A DNA stretch of 64,000 bases from FEN-1088 sp031407985 (GCA_031407985.1 JANOJB010000340.1:1-64000); one strand, 5' to 3'; shown: positions 42,152 through 51,770, numbered from the stretch's first letter. Notes: generated from the letters alone by a model not told the origin. A program made the numbers and translations.

Positions 42152-43267
42152 TCAGATCTTGCCGCCCGAGGCGGCGGCGCGGCGGGGTTTGCGAAGGACG
42201 TCGCTCTCCTTGAGGCCCGACAGCACCTCGACGCGAATGCCGTCGGACAGGCCAAGGTGGATTTCACGTTTCTCGTAGACCTGCGGCCCCGTCTGCACGT
42301 CGACAAAGCGTTGCTCCTTTTCGAACGTCAGCGCGCTCTCGTTGACCGTCAGCACCTTGTCCCGGCGATCGAGCACGATGTTGGCGTTCGCGCTGTATCC
42401 GGCGCGCACCACCAACCCTGGTGACACACGAACCGCCGCCTCGATCTCGAACTCGGTGGTGCCGTCCTTCACCTGACTTTTGGGCGCGATTTGCTCCAGC
42501 GTGCCGGAGAGTTTCTTTTCCTCGATGGCGCCGATGACGATCTCGACCGGCATGCCCACCCGCAGCTTCGCGACCTCGGACTCGTCCACCCGGCCCTTGA
42601 AGATCATGTCGGTCATGTCGGCGACGACCGCGATCGTGGTGCCTGGGTTGAAGCTGTTGGCGTTGATGACCGAGCTGCCTTCCTTGACCGGCACGGCCAG
42701 CACCATTCCGTCGACGGTTGATTCGACCCGGGTGGACGCCGCCGCTTTGGGTGACTTGCCAGCAACCCCTTCGCGCAGAAGCTGCACGCGGCTCTCGGCG
42801 GCCCCTCGTTCCTCCTGCGCGATCTGATAAGCCGAGCGCAGGTTGTCGATCTCCATCTTCGAGACCGCCCCACGGGAATCCAGCGACACCACGCGGTCCA
42901 GTTCACGCTTCGCGCGCTCCAGGTTCAACACCGCCGAACGCGACCGCAACACGGCGTCGTTGACACCGACGACGTCCGGGATGATCTGCACCTCGCCCAT
43001 CAGATCGCCCTTCTTGATCATCTTTCCCGGCTGCACGATCAGTCTGCGCAGAATGCCCGAGATACGCGGCTTGATTTCGATCTCCTTGCGCGGCTCCATC
43101 GTGCCCGAGGCGACGACCTTGCGGACGACGTCGCGCACGGACGGACGTTCGGTCTCCACGGCAACTGGTTTGGGGCGCGATTTTGCCCACAGGAACCACA
43201 GCGTCGCGCCGAACACGACCAGGATGGACACGGCGATGATGACAGGAAGGACTCGTTTGCTTGTCAT
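42152..43267 (-). CDS. HlyD/MacA-type periplasmic adaptor
   Basis: Predicted 371 residues. One N-terminal membrane helix (about 7-27), a barrel-sandwich (VRKVVASGTMEPRKEIEIKP, SGILRRLIVQPGKMIKKGD), a coiled-coil hairpin (about 110-165, NLERAKRELDRVVSLDSRGA) and beta-barrel/membrane-proximal domains (VVADMTDMIFKGRVDESEVA). MacA-like adaptors link an ABC permease to an outer-membrane channel. It starts six bases after the permease stop and is the last gene of a four-gene operon. No TolC-type gene is seen next to it. Confidence 0.92.
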   Translation of the reverse strand: MTSKRVLPVIIAVSILVVFGATLWFLWAKSRPKPVAVETERPSVRDVVRKVVASGTMEPRKEIEIKPRISGILRRLIVQPGKMIKKGDLMGEVQIIPDVVGVNDAVLRSRSAVLNLERAKRELDRVVSLDSRGAVSKMEIDNLRSAYQIAQEERGAAESRVQLLREGVAGKSPKAAASTRVESTVDGMVLAVPVKEGSSVINANSFNPGTTIAVVADMTDMIFKGRVDESEVAKLRVGMPVEIVIGAIEEKKLSGTLEQIAPKSQVKDGTTEFEIEAAVRVSPGLVVRAGYSANANIVLDRRDKVLTVNESALTFEKEQRFVDVQTGPQVYEKREIHLGLSDGIRVEVLSGLKESDVLRKPRRAAASGGKI

Positions 43268-43273
43268 GGTGAT

Positions 43274-44533
43274 TTACTCGTGGGCCAGCGCCTCTACGGG
43301 ACGTACTCTGGCGGCCGCCCAGGCGGGGGCCAGCCCCGCCAGCCCGCCAGCGACGGTCAGGAACGCAGCCGCCAGCATCGCGCGCCCGAAATCCAGCTCG
43401 GGACTGGCGAAAAACGATGGCCCTTTCCCCACAGCGGGCTGCGCCGCCATGATCGTCGCCACCAGCTCGATGACGCCCACACCCGCCAACAAACCCAGAT
43501 AGCCGGCCAGGGCCGTCAGCAGCGTCGATTCGGTGACCACCTGAACGACGATCGAGAACGGAGTGGCGCCCACGGCCTTCCGGATCGCGATCTCGCGTGA
43601 TCGTTCGGCGACCGCGATCATCATGATGTTGCTGACGCCGATCGCTCCGGCCAGCAGGGTCATGAGGCCGACCACCCAGGTGACGGCGCCGATCGCGTTG
43701 AACAAATCGGACAGTTGCTTGAAGGCCTTCCCCCGGCTGAACGTACGAATCGCGCGCTCGTCGTCGGGAGCGACCTTGTGGCGGAACCTGAGCAGATCGC
43801 CGATGTCGCGTTCGACCTCTGCGGCGGATCGGTTGGGATCGACAAGAGCCAGGATTTCGTCGGTCCTGTTCCGCAAGCCGGCGATGCGCGCGAAGACCGG
43901 ATGGGGCAAGAAGATCCGGCTGTTCATGAACTCGCGCAGGTACGACGCCGCCCCCGCGGCGTCAAGCACGCCCACGACTTGGAACATCGTATTGAAGACC
44001 TTGATCGATTTGCCGATCGGATCTTCTGTCGACTGAAACAGCACGTCGCGCACCTGCTTGCCGATCACGGCGACTTTCCGCTTCTCGTCCATGTCGACGG
44101 CGTTGATGAAGCGCCCGTGCGTGAGCACGCTGGCCTCGGTGAGACCAAGTTCGGGATAGTTGCCGCTGAGGTTGATGGTGAGAGACTTATCCCCGTACCA
44201 CGCAACCGTACCGCCGCGTTGGCTGCGCCCCATGGCGATCTCGACTCCGGGCACCTGTTTCACCGCTTCAAGATCGTCAAGGTTGATCTGAACCTTCTGA
44301 CCAGCCTGGCGTCCCGCGAAAGGCTTTGTGGTCAGCTTGCCCGAAACGTAAAGCGTGTTGATCGCGTGGAAGGCCAGCTCCGATCCAGCGCCCTTCGCCA
44401 ACCCGCGCCCGAACCCCAGCATGATGACCAGCATGAAGACGCCCCAGAAGATTCCGCACGCCGTCAGGAACGTGCGCAGCCGGTTGCGGCGCATCGCCTG
44501 AAGGATTTCGTGGAAGTGATCGAGATCGAACAT
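43274..44533 (-). CDS. MacB-type ABC permease (second)
   Basis: Predicted 419 residues. ATG 44533 lies eight bases after the preceding permease stop; the open frame to 44644 is not supported. Layout: N-terminal helix (TFLTACGIFWGVFMLVIMLG), a periplasmic domain (VKQVPGVEIAMGRSQRGGTV; KVAVIGKQVRDVLF) and three C-terminal helices (WVVGLMTLLAGAIGVSNIMM; SREIAIRKAVGATPFSIV). No ATPase domain is fused. It pairs with the paralogous permease and the separate ATPase upstream. Confidence 0.9.
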   Translation of the reverse strand: MFDLDHFHEILQAMRRNRLRTFLTACGIFWGVFMLVIMLGFGRGLAKGAGSELAFHAINTLYVSGKLTTKPFAGRQAGQKVQINLDDLEAVKQVPGVEIAMGRSQRGGTVAWYGDKSLTINLSGNYPELGLTEASVLTHGRFINAVDMDEKRKVAVIGKQVRDVLFQSTEDPIGKSIKVFNTMFQVVGVLDAAGAASYLREFMNSRIFLPHPVFARIAGLRNRTDEILALVDPNRSAAEVERDIGDLLRFRHKVAPDDERAIRTFSRGKAFKQLSDLFNAIGAVTWVVGLMTLLAGAIGVSNIMMIAVAERSREIAIRKAVGATPFSIVVQVVTESTLLTALAGYLGLLAGVGVIELVATIMAAQPAVGKGPSFFASPELDFGRAMLAAAFLTVAGGLAGLAPAWAAARVRPVEALAHE

Positions 44534-44540
44534 GGGGACG

Positions 44541-45779
44541 CTATTCCACCCGCAGCGCGGCGATGGGGTTGATCCGCGCCGCCCTGAGCGCGGGAAAAAG
44601 TCCGGCGAGAATTCCCGACACGACCAGCACCGCCGTGGCGCCAAGGCCGACCATCAGATCGACGTCGGGATGGCGAAAATAGGGAGCGTTCGGCAGCAAC
44701 GCCTGCGCGACGGCGACGACGCCCACCGCGGCGACCAGGCCCAGGTAACCCGAGACCAACGTGATGGCCAACGCCTCCTGCACGATCATCGCGACGATCG
44801 ACGACGGCGTCGCGCCGACCGCCTTGCGCACGCCGATCTCACGCGTTCGTTCCTGAACCGAGATCAGCATGATGTTGCTGACGCCCACCACGCCCGCCAG
44901 GATCGTTCCCAGCCCGATGATCCACACGAACACGCGGATCCCGACGAACAGCTTCTGAAATTTTTCGTTCATCTCCTGCATGTTCCACACGCGCAACGCC
45001 TGCTTGTCGTCCGGCGCGAAACCATAGCGCCCCGACAGGAGGTGCGTCAGCGTTTCGATCGCGCGATCGGCTTCGACGGCGGATGCATTGCCGACGCTGA
45101 AGACGATCTCGTCGATGCGGCCTCCGTTCTTCAGCAACGTCTGCGCTGTGCCCAGCGGAATGTAGATCGTCTGCTGCTCGCCCTCTTCTTCTGCTTCCTG
45201 AAACACCCCCACCACCGTGAACGCGGTCTGGCCTATGACGATGCTGCCGCCCAGAGACGGTTCGTTGCGGGGAAACAACGCCGCTTCGACCTTGATCCCG
45301 ATCACGGCGACCTTGCGACGTTCCCGCTGGTCCTCCACGTTCAGGAACCGTCCACGCAGCAGCTCGCTCTTCTCGATCAGCTCATCGCCAGGAAGGGTCC
45401 CACGCATGTCGAAGAACCCGTTGTGTTGTCCGCGTCGCGCACTCCATGTGCCGGGCAGCCGCACCCGCACGCGCGTGTGCTCGATGATGGGCAGGTTCGC
45501 TTGGGCCAGAAGGTAGTCGTCGTTGACCAGCTTGACGCGCTTGCCGATGGGATGCCCTTGATGCGCCTTCGAGAGCTGACCGCCCCCGACCCACACCGTG
45601 TTGGTGGCGTCACGAGAAAATTCAGCCTCGGCGCCGTTCGAAAGGCCCCGGCCCGCGGCCAACAAGACGACCAACATGAAGATGCCCCAGGCGACGCTGA
45701 GGGCGGTGAGGCCCGTGCGCAACTTGCGGCGCCAGAGCACCTCCAGAATTTCCCGCCATCGATCGAGCCCCTCCGTCAC
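44541..45779 (-). CDS. MacB-type ABC permease (first)
   Basis: Predicted 412 residues. Same layout as its neighbour: TGLTALSVAWGIFMLVVLLA helix, a periplasmic core (KVAVIGIKVEAALFPRNEP) and C-terminal helices (IIGLGTILAGVVGVSNIMLI; RTREIGVRKAVGATPSSIVA). Its start overlaps the ATPase stop by four bases (ATGA). The two permeases are diverged copies and probably form a heterodimer. Exporters of this kind move peptides, lipids or siderophores; the substrate is not evident. Confidence 0.9.
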   Translation of the reverse strand: MTEGLDRWREILEVLWRRKLRTGLTALSVAWGIFMLVVLLAAGRGLSNGAEAEFSRDATNTVWVGGGQLSKAHQGHPIGKRVKLVNDDYLLAQANLPIIEHTRVRVRLPGTWSARRGQHNGFFDMRGTLPGDELIEKSELLRGRFLNVEDQRERRKVAVIGIKVEAALFPRNEPSLGGSIVIGQTAFTVVGVFQEAEEEGEQQTIYIPLGTAQTLLKNGGRIDEIVFSVGNASAVEADRAIETLTHLLSGRYGFAPDDKQALRVWNMQEMNEKFQKLFVGIRVFVWIIGLGTILAGVVGVSNIMLISVQERTREIGVRKAVGATPSSIVAMIVQEALAITLVSGYLGLVAAVGVVAVAQALLPNAPYFRHPDVDLMVGLGATAVLVVSGILAGLFPALRAARINPIAALRVE

Positions 45780-46453
45780 CGTGTCCCCGAATCCTCGACG
45801 ATCCGCCCGTCGCGGATACGCACCAGGCGCCTTGCGCGCGCGGCCACGTCCGCCTCGTGCGTGACCATGATGATGGTGATGCCTTTGCGGTTGGCCTCGC
45901 CGAGCAGATCCATGATCTGGTCGGACGTCGTGGTGTCGAGCGCGCCCGTCGGCTCGTCCGCCAGCAGCAGACGAGGCTCGCCGATCAGCGCGCGCGCGAT
46001 GGCGACCCGCTGCTTTTCACCTCCCGACAGCGCGGCCGGCACGTGGTGGGCCCGATCCGCCAGACCAACCCGGTCCAGCGCCTCCAGCGCCTGCACCCGA
46101 CGGCGCGCGCGCGAAATGCCCCGGTAGTAGAGGGGCAGTTCCACGTTCTCGAGGGCCGTCTTGAACGCGAGCAGGTTGAAGGCCTGGAACACGAATCCGA
46201 TGAAGCGGTTGCGGTAAGCGGCGGCCTTTCGTTCCGACAGCTCCCGGATCAGGGTTCCCTCGATCCGGTATTCCCCCGCGTCGTAGTCGTCCAGGATCCC
46301 CAGCACGTTGAGCAGCGTCGATTTGCCGGAGCCCGAGGAGCCCATGATCGCCACGAAGTCGCCCGTGTCCACCTGAAGGCTGACGTCCCGCAAGACGGGA
46401 AGCGCCTGGGTCCCGATGCGGTAGGCCTTCTGGATCGCGGAGAGCCGTATCAT
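45776..46453 (-). CDS. MacB/LolD-type ABC ATPase
   Basis: Predicted 225 residues. Walker A GSSGSGKST, Q-loop VFQAFNLL, signature LSGGEKQR, Walker B LLLADEPTGALD, switch His in VTHEAD. I start at ATG 46453; the open frame beyond (to 46678) overlaps the multicopper oxidase gene and is antisense-like. It leads the four-gene exporter operon and is divergent from the oxidase, sharing a 116-base intergenic region that must hold both promoters. Confidence 0.92.
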   Translation of the reverse strand: MIRLSAIQKAYRIGTQALPVLRDVSLQVDTGDFVAIMGSSGSGKSTLLNVLGILDDYDAGEYRIEGTLIRELSERKAAAYRNRFIGFVFQAFNLLAFKTALENVELPLYYRGISRARRRVQALEALDRVGLADRAHHVPAALSGGEKQRVAIARALIGEPRLLLADEPTGALDTTTSDQIMDLLGEANRKGITIIMVTHEADVAARARRLVRIRDGRIVEDSGTR

Positions 46454-46569
46454 CGACCGCGCGAAGAATGGCACGAACGCAGGGCACTTCAACCTCCTCG
46501 ACCGCGCCCTCCGAAAGACGAGCCGTAATCCGCCATCCGGGTCTCCTATGGTCTGGATGGCATGAGCTC

Positions 46570-48021
46570 GTGGAACGCACAAACAACCGGCACCGTAACC
46601 TTCTGCCCGCCCTGGCGCTTGGATCCCTGGGGTTGCTCGTCGATGGAGGTTGTGGCGACAACACCGCCGCGATGGCATCTGGTCCCCTGGACCTGATTCC
46701 CATCACGGACATCAACCCGGCCCCCGACGTGGTCGAAGTGAAACTGGTGGCGACCGTGGGGCAGACCAAGTACCTGGATACCGGCCCGGCGGCGATATGG
46801 GGCTACGGGGACGGCGCGAAAGCCGGCGCCGGCGCGATCGTCCCAGGACCGCTGATCGAAGCACGCCAGGGTGATACGGTCATCGTTCACTTCACGAACC
46901 ACCTGCCGGAACCCACCACCGTTCACTGGCACGGCGTTCGCGTTTCCAACGCTGCTGACGGAACCCACGCGACGCAGCACCAGGTCCCCACCGGTGGCAC
47001 GTTCGACTATCAGTTCTCCGTCCCGGACGCGGGCACGTTCTGGTACCACCCGCACGTCCGTTCGGACGTGCAGATAGAACGCGGGCTACACGGGATGCTG
47101 ATCGTGCGTGGCGGGCCCGCAATTCCCGTCGCAGCCGATCGGGCGTTCGTTCTAGACGACGTGAAGCTGGATGGCGCCGGAAGGCTGTCCGAAGTGACCG
47201 ACTCGACGGATCTGATGCTGGGACGGCAGGGCAACGTTACCTTGGCCAATGGCCGCGCTGACGGCAGCATCACCGTGAAGAACGGCGCGCGCGAGCGTTG
47301 GCGTTTCGTCAACGCGGCGAACGGGCGATACTTCAGCCTCCGCCTTCCCGGGCACCGGTTCACCGTGATCGGTTGGGACGGCGGTATCTTGCCGGAACCA
47401 TATTCCGCCGACACGGTGCTGATCTCCCCTGGCGAGCGCTACGAGGTTCTGGTCGACCTTGCCCGCCCGCCACAAGACGCGCTGGCGCTCGAAACCATCT
47501 ACTACTTTCGCGCCCATGGCATGACCTTCGTCGAACCCGAAGCCGTCTTGCGCATCGACTTCGCGGGACAGGCGGCGGCGCCCGGATCCCTTCCCACGGT
47601 TTGGGGAGAGGCGCCGGATGTCGCGGTGGACCAGAACACCCGCGTCCGGAACCTGATCCTCGGTGAGCAAACAGCCACGGGCGGTGGCGCAGATCCGCGT
47701 TTCCTCATCAACGGCGCTTCCTTTCCGAATGTCCCGCCCATCGCCGCGACCAGTGGTGACGTCGAAATCTGGAGCGTCAAGAACGACACCGAAATGGATC
47801 ATCCGTTTCATCTGCACGGAATGTTCTTCAAGGTTCTAGACGTCGATGGCGTGGCGCCGTCGCACGACGGCTGGAAGGACACCGTCAACATCAAACATCC
47901 CAACACCCTCCGATTCGCCGTGCGTTACGGGGCTGCGGGTCGATGGATGTACCACTGCCACATCTTGGAACACGCGGAGCTGGGCATGATGGCCGAGCTT
48001 GTGCTCGCGCCCAAACAGTGA
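46570..48021 (+). CDS. Multicopper oxidase lipoprotein
   Basis: Predicted 483 residues. All four copper-binding segments are present: HWHGVRV, WYHPHVRSD, HPFHLHGMFF and YHCHILEHAELGMM, so one type-1 and a trinuclear site can form. Cupredoxin domains span about 45-190, 200-330 and 370-480. GTG 46570 gives a hydrophobic leader ending LVDGGC, a probable lipobox; the frame is open to 46468. Substrates could be Cu(I), Mn(II), Fe(II) or phenolics. Divergent from the ABC exporter, which may handle a product or a metal complex (inference). Confidence 0.9.
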   Translation: MERTNNRHRNLLPALALGSLGLLVDGGCGDNTAAMASGPLDLIPITDINPAPDVVEVKLVATVGQTKYLDTGPAAIWGYGDGAKAGAGAIVPGPLIEARQGDTVIVHFTNHLPEPTTVHWHGVRVSNAADGTHATQHQVPTGGTFDYQFSVPDAGTFWYHPHVRSDVQIERGLHGMLIVRGGPAIPVAADRAFVLDDVKLDGAGRLSEVTDSTDLMLGRQGNVTLANGRADGSITVKNGARERWRFVNAANGRYFSLRLPGHRFTVIGWDGGILPEPYSADTVLISPGERYEVLVDLARPPQDALALETIYYFRAHGMTFVEPEAVLRIDFAGQAAAPGSLPTVWGEAPDVAVDQNTRVRNLILGEQTATGGGADPRFLINGASFPNVPPIAATSGDVEIWSVKNDTEMDHPFHLHGMFFKVLDVDGVAPSHDGWKDTVNIKHPNTLRFAVRYGAAGRWMYHCHILEHAELGMMAELVLAPKQ

Positions 48022-48028
48022 GGTCTCA

Positions 48029-49069
48029 ATGACTCCTCTTCGTCATAGCAAACCCCGTGCGTTCCCGACCCTGCCCTGGTTGTTGCTGGCGGGGGCATTC
48101 CTTCTGGCGGGTTCGGCGTGCGGAAGAACCAGATCGTCCGCAGCGGGACCGGATGCCGACCGGGACACCGGCCCTGGCGATACGGGACCACGGACTCTGC
48201 TGCAGGAGGTGGCGGCGATCGTGATTCCGAACTGTGCGATCGGCGGTTGCCACGACTCGACATCCATCACGCACGGGATGGACCTGACGACCACCGACAA
48301 GATTCATGCGGCATGGGTCAACAAGGGAGGCTTTGATCACTGCTCGGGCCGCGAAGTGCCACGCGTCATTCCAGGCGATCCGGATGGCAGTCTGGTTGTG
48401 ACAAAGATTTCGGGAATCGACGTGTGCGCGTTGTCGCAACGCATGCCGTTGCCGCCCCGGCAGGCCTTGTCTGCCGAGCAAATTGCGGTCATCCGGGCGT
48501 GGATTTTCGCGGGCGCGCCGTCGGATCGCCCGCAACCGGACGCCGGGGACGACGCACCAGACAACCCAACCGATGCAGGCGACGACGCGTCGCCCGATGA
48601 CTCCAGCGCCCCCGGCTGCTCGCCCGCGAACCCCTGCGGTCCCGAGCAAACGTGCACCGGCGTCACCTGCGGAGGGCCGTGGGAATGCGTGGCGCACTTC
48701 GACGATACGGTCCAGCACCCGTGCACGACCGAAACCATCCCCTTCTGCGGCTGCGACGGCGTGACGTTCGAAGCCAGCACCATCTGCCCCAACCGTCCCT
48801 GGGCGCATGCCGGCGCCTGCGGCGACGGCGTGAACTGCAACACCGGATCGGTCGCATGTGCGGATCCGGCGCCCGTCTGCCCTGCTGGCCAGGCGCCGTC
48901 CATCGTCAACGACTGCTACGGCCCCTGCGTGGACGTCACGGCATGCCGCTGCCTGTACCACTGGCAGTGTCCGGATCGGGCGGTCAACACCTGCCTTGAA
49001 CCCCAATACCGTTGCGGCCCCAACCCCAACAATGTGGATGCCGCCGTCGACGACGGGGTCAAACCTTGA
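48029..49069 (+). CDS. Cys-rich lipoprotein with cytochrome-like and Kazal-like segments
   Basis: Predicted 346 residues, starting seven bases after the oxidase stop, so probably co-transcribed. Lipobox LLAGSACG. Residues 45-165 resemble planctomycete-type cytochrome domains (VIPNCAIGGCHDS, with C-x4-CH; LVVTKISGIDVC; QRMPLPPRQALSAEQIAVI). An Asp/Pro/Ala linker follows, then a Cys-rich region with CGCDGVTFEASTIC, matching the core of Kazal protease-inhibitor-like domains, and a final CRCLYHWQC. It may pass electrons to the oxidase. The fusion of these parts is unusual. Confidence 0.75.
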   Translation: MTPLRHSKPRAFPTLPWLLLAGAFLLAGSACGRTRSSAAGPDADRDTGPGDTGPRTLLQEVAAIVIPNCAIGGCHDSTSITHGMDLTTTDKIHAAWVNKGGFDHCSGREVPRVIPGDPDGSLVVTKISGIDVCALSQRMPLPPRQALSAEQIAVIRAWIFAGAPSDRPQPDAGDDAPDNPTDAGDDASPDDSSAPGCSPANPCGPEQTCTGVTCGGPWECVAHFDDTVQHPCTTETIPFCGCDGVTFEASTICPNRPWAHAGACGDGVNCNTGSVACADPAPVCPAGQAPSIVNDCYGPCVDVTACRCLYHWQCPDRAVNTCLEPQYRCGPNPNNVDAAVDDGVKP

Positions 49070-49391
49070 TCTTGCAGATCTTCGCGCTGGAGCCGCTGGT
49101 ACCGTTGCACTCCAGATCCACCCGGCAGTCCGACTGGTTCTGGCAGATCTTGGCGCAGGACAGGGCGCTGCCGCCGAACTGATCGCACACCGAACCTTCC
49201 GGGCATCCGCTGGTCGCCCCCTGCGTCGTACACGATTTCGTGCAATAGCCACCGACAACCGCGACGTCGCAGGTCAATCCCTGATCGCAGCCGCCCGTGG
49301 CGGTACAGGCGCCTCCCACGTTCGGGCGATCGGAGCAGCCGGCAAGAATGCCGGTCAAGAGCAGCAAAGCGCAGGTGAGTGTGAATCGCAT
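49059..49391 (-). CDS. Small Cys-rich lipoprotein
   Basis: Predicted 110 residues. Signal with lipobox GILAGCSD, then about twelve cysteines in EGF-like or disulfide-knot spacing (GACTATGGCDQGLTCD, YCTKSCTT, SGCPEGSVCD, SCAKICQNQSDCR). Typical of the many small Cys-rich surface lipoproteins of myxobacteria. Convergent with, and overlapping by 11 bases, the larger Cys-rich lipoprotein gene. Function unknown. Confidence 0.8.
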   Translation of the reverse strand: MRFTLTCALLLLTGILAGCSDRPNVGGACTATGGCDQGLTCDVAVVGGYCTKSCTTQGATSGCPEGSVCDQFGGSALSCAKICQNQSDCRVDLECNGTSGSSAKICKIKV

Positions 49392-49414
49392 GGGTGCATT
49401 CTAACCTACGGGGA

Positions 49415-50998
49415 CTACACGAGGCGGTGCTTCACGTCGGCCACCAGAGCCGCTTCGTCGCGGCTTGCCTCCGCCAGCAAATATTCCGGGGGCGACAGTT
49501 CGTCGACCTTGTCGAAGGTGGCGTGCATCTGGTCCAACACGCGGAGATCCGCGTCCGACTCCGATGGTCCCGTCGCGCGCGCCCGCACGCGATCCCGCAG
49601 CGTGGTTTCGTCGCAGGTCGCTTCGACAAACAGGAACAGCGCACGGTGGGTGGTCGCCAGTTCACGCACACGCTCACGCCACCTCCGATCCGAAAACGTC
49701 GCGTCCAGAATGACGCCGCGACCACTTTGCAGCACGATCTCCGCCCGGCGCAGTAGCTCCTCGTACGTCCGCCCGGTGTGCGCCGGGCTGTAGATCTGCT
49801 CGGGGCCGCGTTCCATCGCCGGAATGTCGGCCAAATATTTGCGCACGCGATCCGACGACACCACCGGCAGGCCGAGGCCCCGCGCCAGCGCTTCGGCCAG
49901 CGTGCTCTTGCCGGTTCCCGTCACTCCCCCCACGGCGATCACAGCGGGACGCGTGCTGCGTTCTTTCGGCACCGCGTGCACAAACGCCAGCTCCAACAGC
50001 CGGGCGGCCTCGTCCTGCTTCCGGCGCGCCTTTTCGGGTGGCGTGGTTGGATCCTCCGCCAGCAGACAAGCAACCTTCGTTCTGACCAGTGCGCGGTAGC
50101 AGATGTAGAAATCCAGCAGCGGATAGAAATCGTAGTCGTTGGATTCGCGGGCGAACCGGTACAAAAAATACTCCGCGAGATCCGGTCGTCGCTCGGCGTC
50201 CAGTTCCATCGCAACAAACGCGATGTCCAGCGCCACGTCGCCCGAACGCAACCGCTCGCTGAACTCCACCGCGTCTATGACGACTGGGTCGACCGGGGAC
50301 AGCGACGGGAAATAGATGTGCTCCAGCCGCAGATCCCCGTGGCCCTCGCGCATGCGGCCCGCCTGTCGTCGCTCCCCGAAGCGGCGCTCGAAACGACGCA
50401 AATCGTGCCTCTGCGCCGCGGCCACCTGCTCGAACCGCTCACGACCAAATTCCCGCCCCGCGAACGGCCGCAGTTGCTCCAGGTTCTGCTCGACCAACGT
50501 CGCGATCACATCCTGCCCTCCCCATTCCGGCGCCTCGCGCGCCTCGACGTAAAAACGCCCCAACCGCGCCGCCAGGCGCGCCAGGTGATCCGTCGACAGT
50601 TCGTTCCGCCGCACCAGAGCCAGGGCGCTGTGCGCGTCAGCCAGCCTGCGCATGCGCACGGCATGGTCGACGATCGGGCCCGCCGCCTGGGCGGCGTCCA
50701 CCACATGACCGGCCGCGCCCAGACGAATCGGCACCACGCCCAGATAAACGTCGGGCGCCAGCCGGCGGTTCAGCCTCACCTCTTCCTCGCAACAGAGCCG
50801 CCGCATCTCGGCCGTGCCGTAGTCAAGGAAAGCCAGCGTCACCGGACGTTTGACCTTCCAGGCATCGTCGTCGGTCAGAAACACCCACGAGATGTGCGTG
50901 CTGGCCAGTTCGACCTGTCGCGGGCGCGGCTGCGGATAGGCGGTGGGTCGCAGCAGGTCGCGCACCAGCTGGGATTCACCCGGCACGGCTATGCCCAA
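49415..50998 (-). CDS. Aminoglycoside-phosphotransferase-like / P-loop kinase fusion
   Basis: Predicted 527 residues. Residues 1-330 are a phosphotransferase (APH) fold with MREGHGDLRLEHIYF as the catalytic loop and VVIDAVEFSERLRSGDVALD as the metal-binding loop. Residues about 350-520 are a P-loop kinase with Walker A GGVTGTGKST and GVILDATFSDRRWRERV, like zeta-toxin or gluconate kinases. This fusion is widespread and annotated as a kinase of unknown substrate. Its start lies 23 bases inside the upstream RMD1-family gene. Confidence 0.88.
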   Translation of the reverse strand: MGIAVPGESQLVRDLLRPTAYPQPRPRQVELASTHISWVFLTDDDAWKVKRPVTLAFLDYGTAEMRRLCCEEEVRLNRRLAPDVYLGVVPIRLGAAGHVVDAAQAAGPIVDHAVRMRRLADAHSALALVRRNELSTDHLARLAARLGRFYVEAREAPEWGGQDVIATLVEQNLEQLRPFAGREFGRERFEQVAAAQRHDLRRFERRFGERRQAGRMREGHGDLRLEHIYFPSLSPVDPVVIDAVEFSERLRSGDVALDIAFVAMELDAERRPDLAEYFLYRFARESNDYDFYPLLDFYICYRALVRTKVACLLAEDPTTPPEKARRKQDEAARLLELAFVHAVPKERSTRPAVIAVGGVTGTGKSTLAEALARGLGLPVVSSDRVRKYLADIPAMERGPEQIYSPAHTGRTYEELLRRAEIVLQSGRGVILDATFSDRRWRERVRELATTHRALFLFVEATCDETTLRDRVRARATGPSESDADLRVLDQMHATFDKVDELSPPEYLLAEASRDEAALVADVKHRLV

Positions 50999-51770
50999 CC
51001 AAGCTGATCACGATTTCGAAAACGATCAACAGCACGATCGACACTTCCAGCCACACCAGACGTTTGTCGCGCGCGATATCGGTCACCAACTCCAGCGCTT
51101 CCTGAACGCTGCGCAGCTTCAGCTCCAGCGCGTGGTGGCGATCCACCAGATCGAATTCGGCGCGAAGTTCGGCGTAGATCTGTTCCGCGCCCGGATCGTC
51201 CCAGGCCGCGTCGGGTTTATCGAACAGGTGCAGCACCGACAGCACCTCGCTGCGGGTTCCGATGGCCGCGCCGATAAAACGGTGCAGCTTGCGCGTGAAC
51301 ACCGGCATCGTCCCGGACTTCTCCAGGCGATCCACCAGGCGATCGGTCTCGGTGAACATCTGATCGACGATGCGCTCGTAGTATTCCATCGCCACGCTCT
51401 GCGCGATGGTCAGCGCGACGACCCCGGCCCGTTCGAACGTCATCTGATCCAGCATCAACATGCCGCCCTCGATGTCGGGACGGGCGCCCGCCACCTCGCG
51501 CACCGAGAACTCCTCGCTGAGCACCTGCGCGTCGCTTAACCCCGGCAGCGCGCGCCGCAACCGCAACACCTCGGCCTCGCGCCCCGCCTGTCCCACGTTG
51601 TGGAATACCATCGCCCCCGAGGGAAACATGAACACGGTCCCACCACCTGCCGCCGGGAACCACAGACGGTGGTGGGTTCGTTTGGCGTCCGGATAACGAA
51701 GCCCCAGTTCCTTCAGCGAGAAATTCTCGACGAAGGCCAGCGCGTGAAACGTGTGGACCGGATCGACCAA
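50976..51770 (-). CDS. RMD1/DUF155 family protein
   Basis: Predicted 264 residues. Matches the RMD1/SIF3 family (DUF155, PF02582): an N-terminal alpha/beta part (VFMFPSGAMVFHNVGQ), a long helical middle (SVAMEYYERIVDQMFTETDR; KLHRFIGAAIGTRSEVL) and a C-terminal membrane helix (WLEVSIVLLIVFEIVISLV). Eukaryotic members sit in the mitochondrial inner membrane and support translation; bacterial functions are unknown. It lies between a universal stress protein and the phosphotransferase fusion in a tight operon. Confidence 0.85.
   Translation of the reverse strand: MVDPVHTFHALAFVENFSLKELGLRYPDAKRTHHRLWFPAAGGGTVFMFPSGAMVFHNVGQAGREAEVLRLRRALPGLSDAQVLSEEFSVREVAGARPDIEGGMLMLDQMTFERAGVVALTIAQSVAMEYYERIVDQMFTETDRLVDRLEKSGTMPVFTRKLHRFIGAAIGTRSEVLSVLHLFDKPDAAWDDPGAEQIYAELRAEFDLVDRHHALELKLRSVQEALELVTDIARDKRLVWLEVSIVLLIVFEIVISLVGHSRAG

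Noticed and set aside
46469..46484. Perfect TGGCACG (-24 half) upstream of the multicopper oxidase
   Set aside because: The -12 position reads GG instead of GC, so it is not a usable sigma-54 site.
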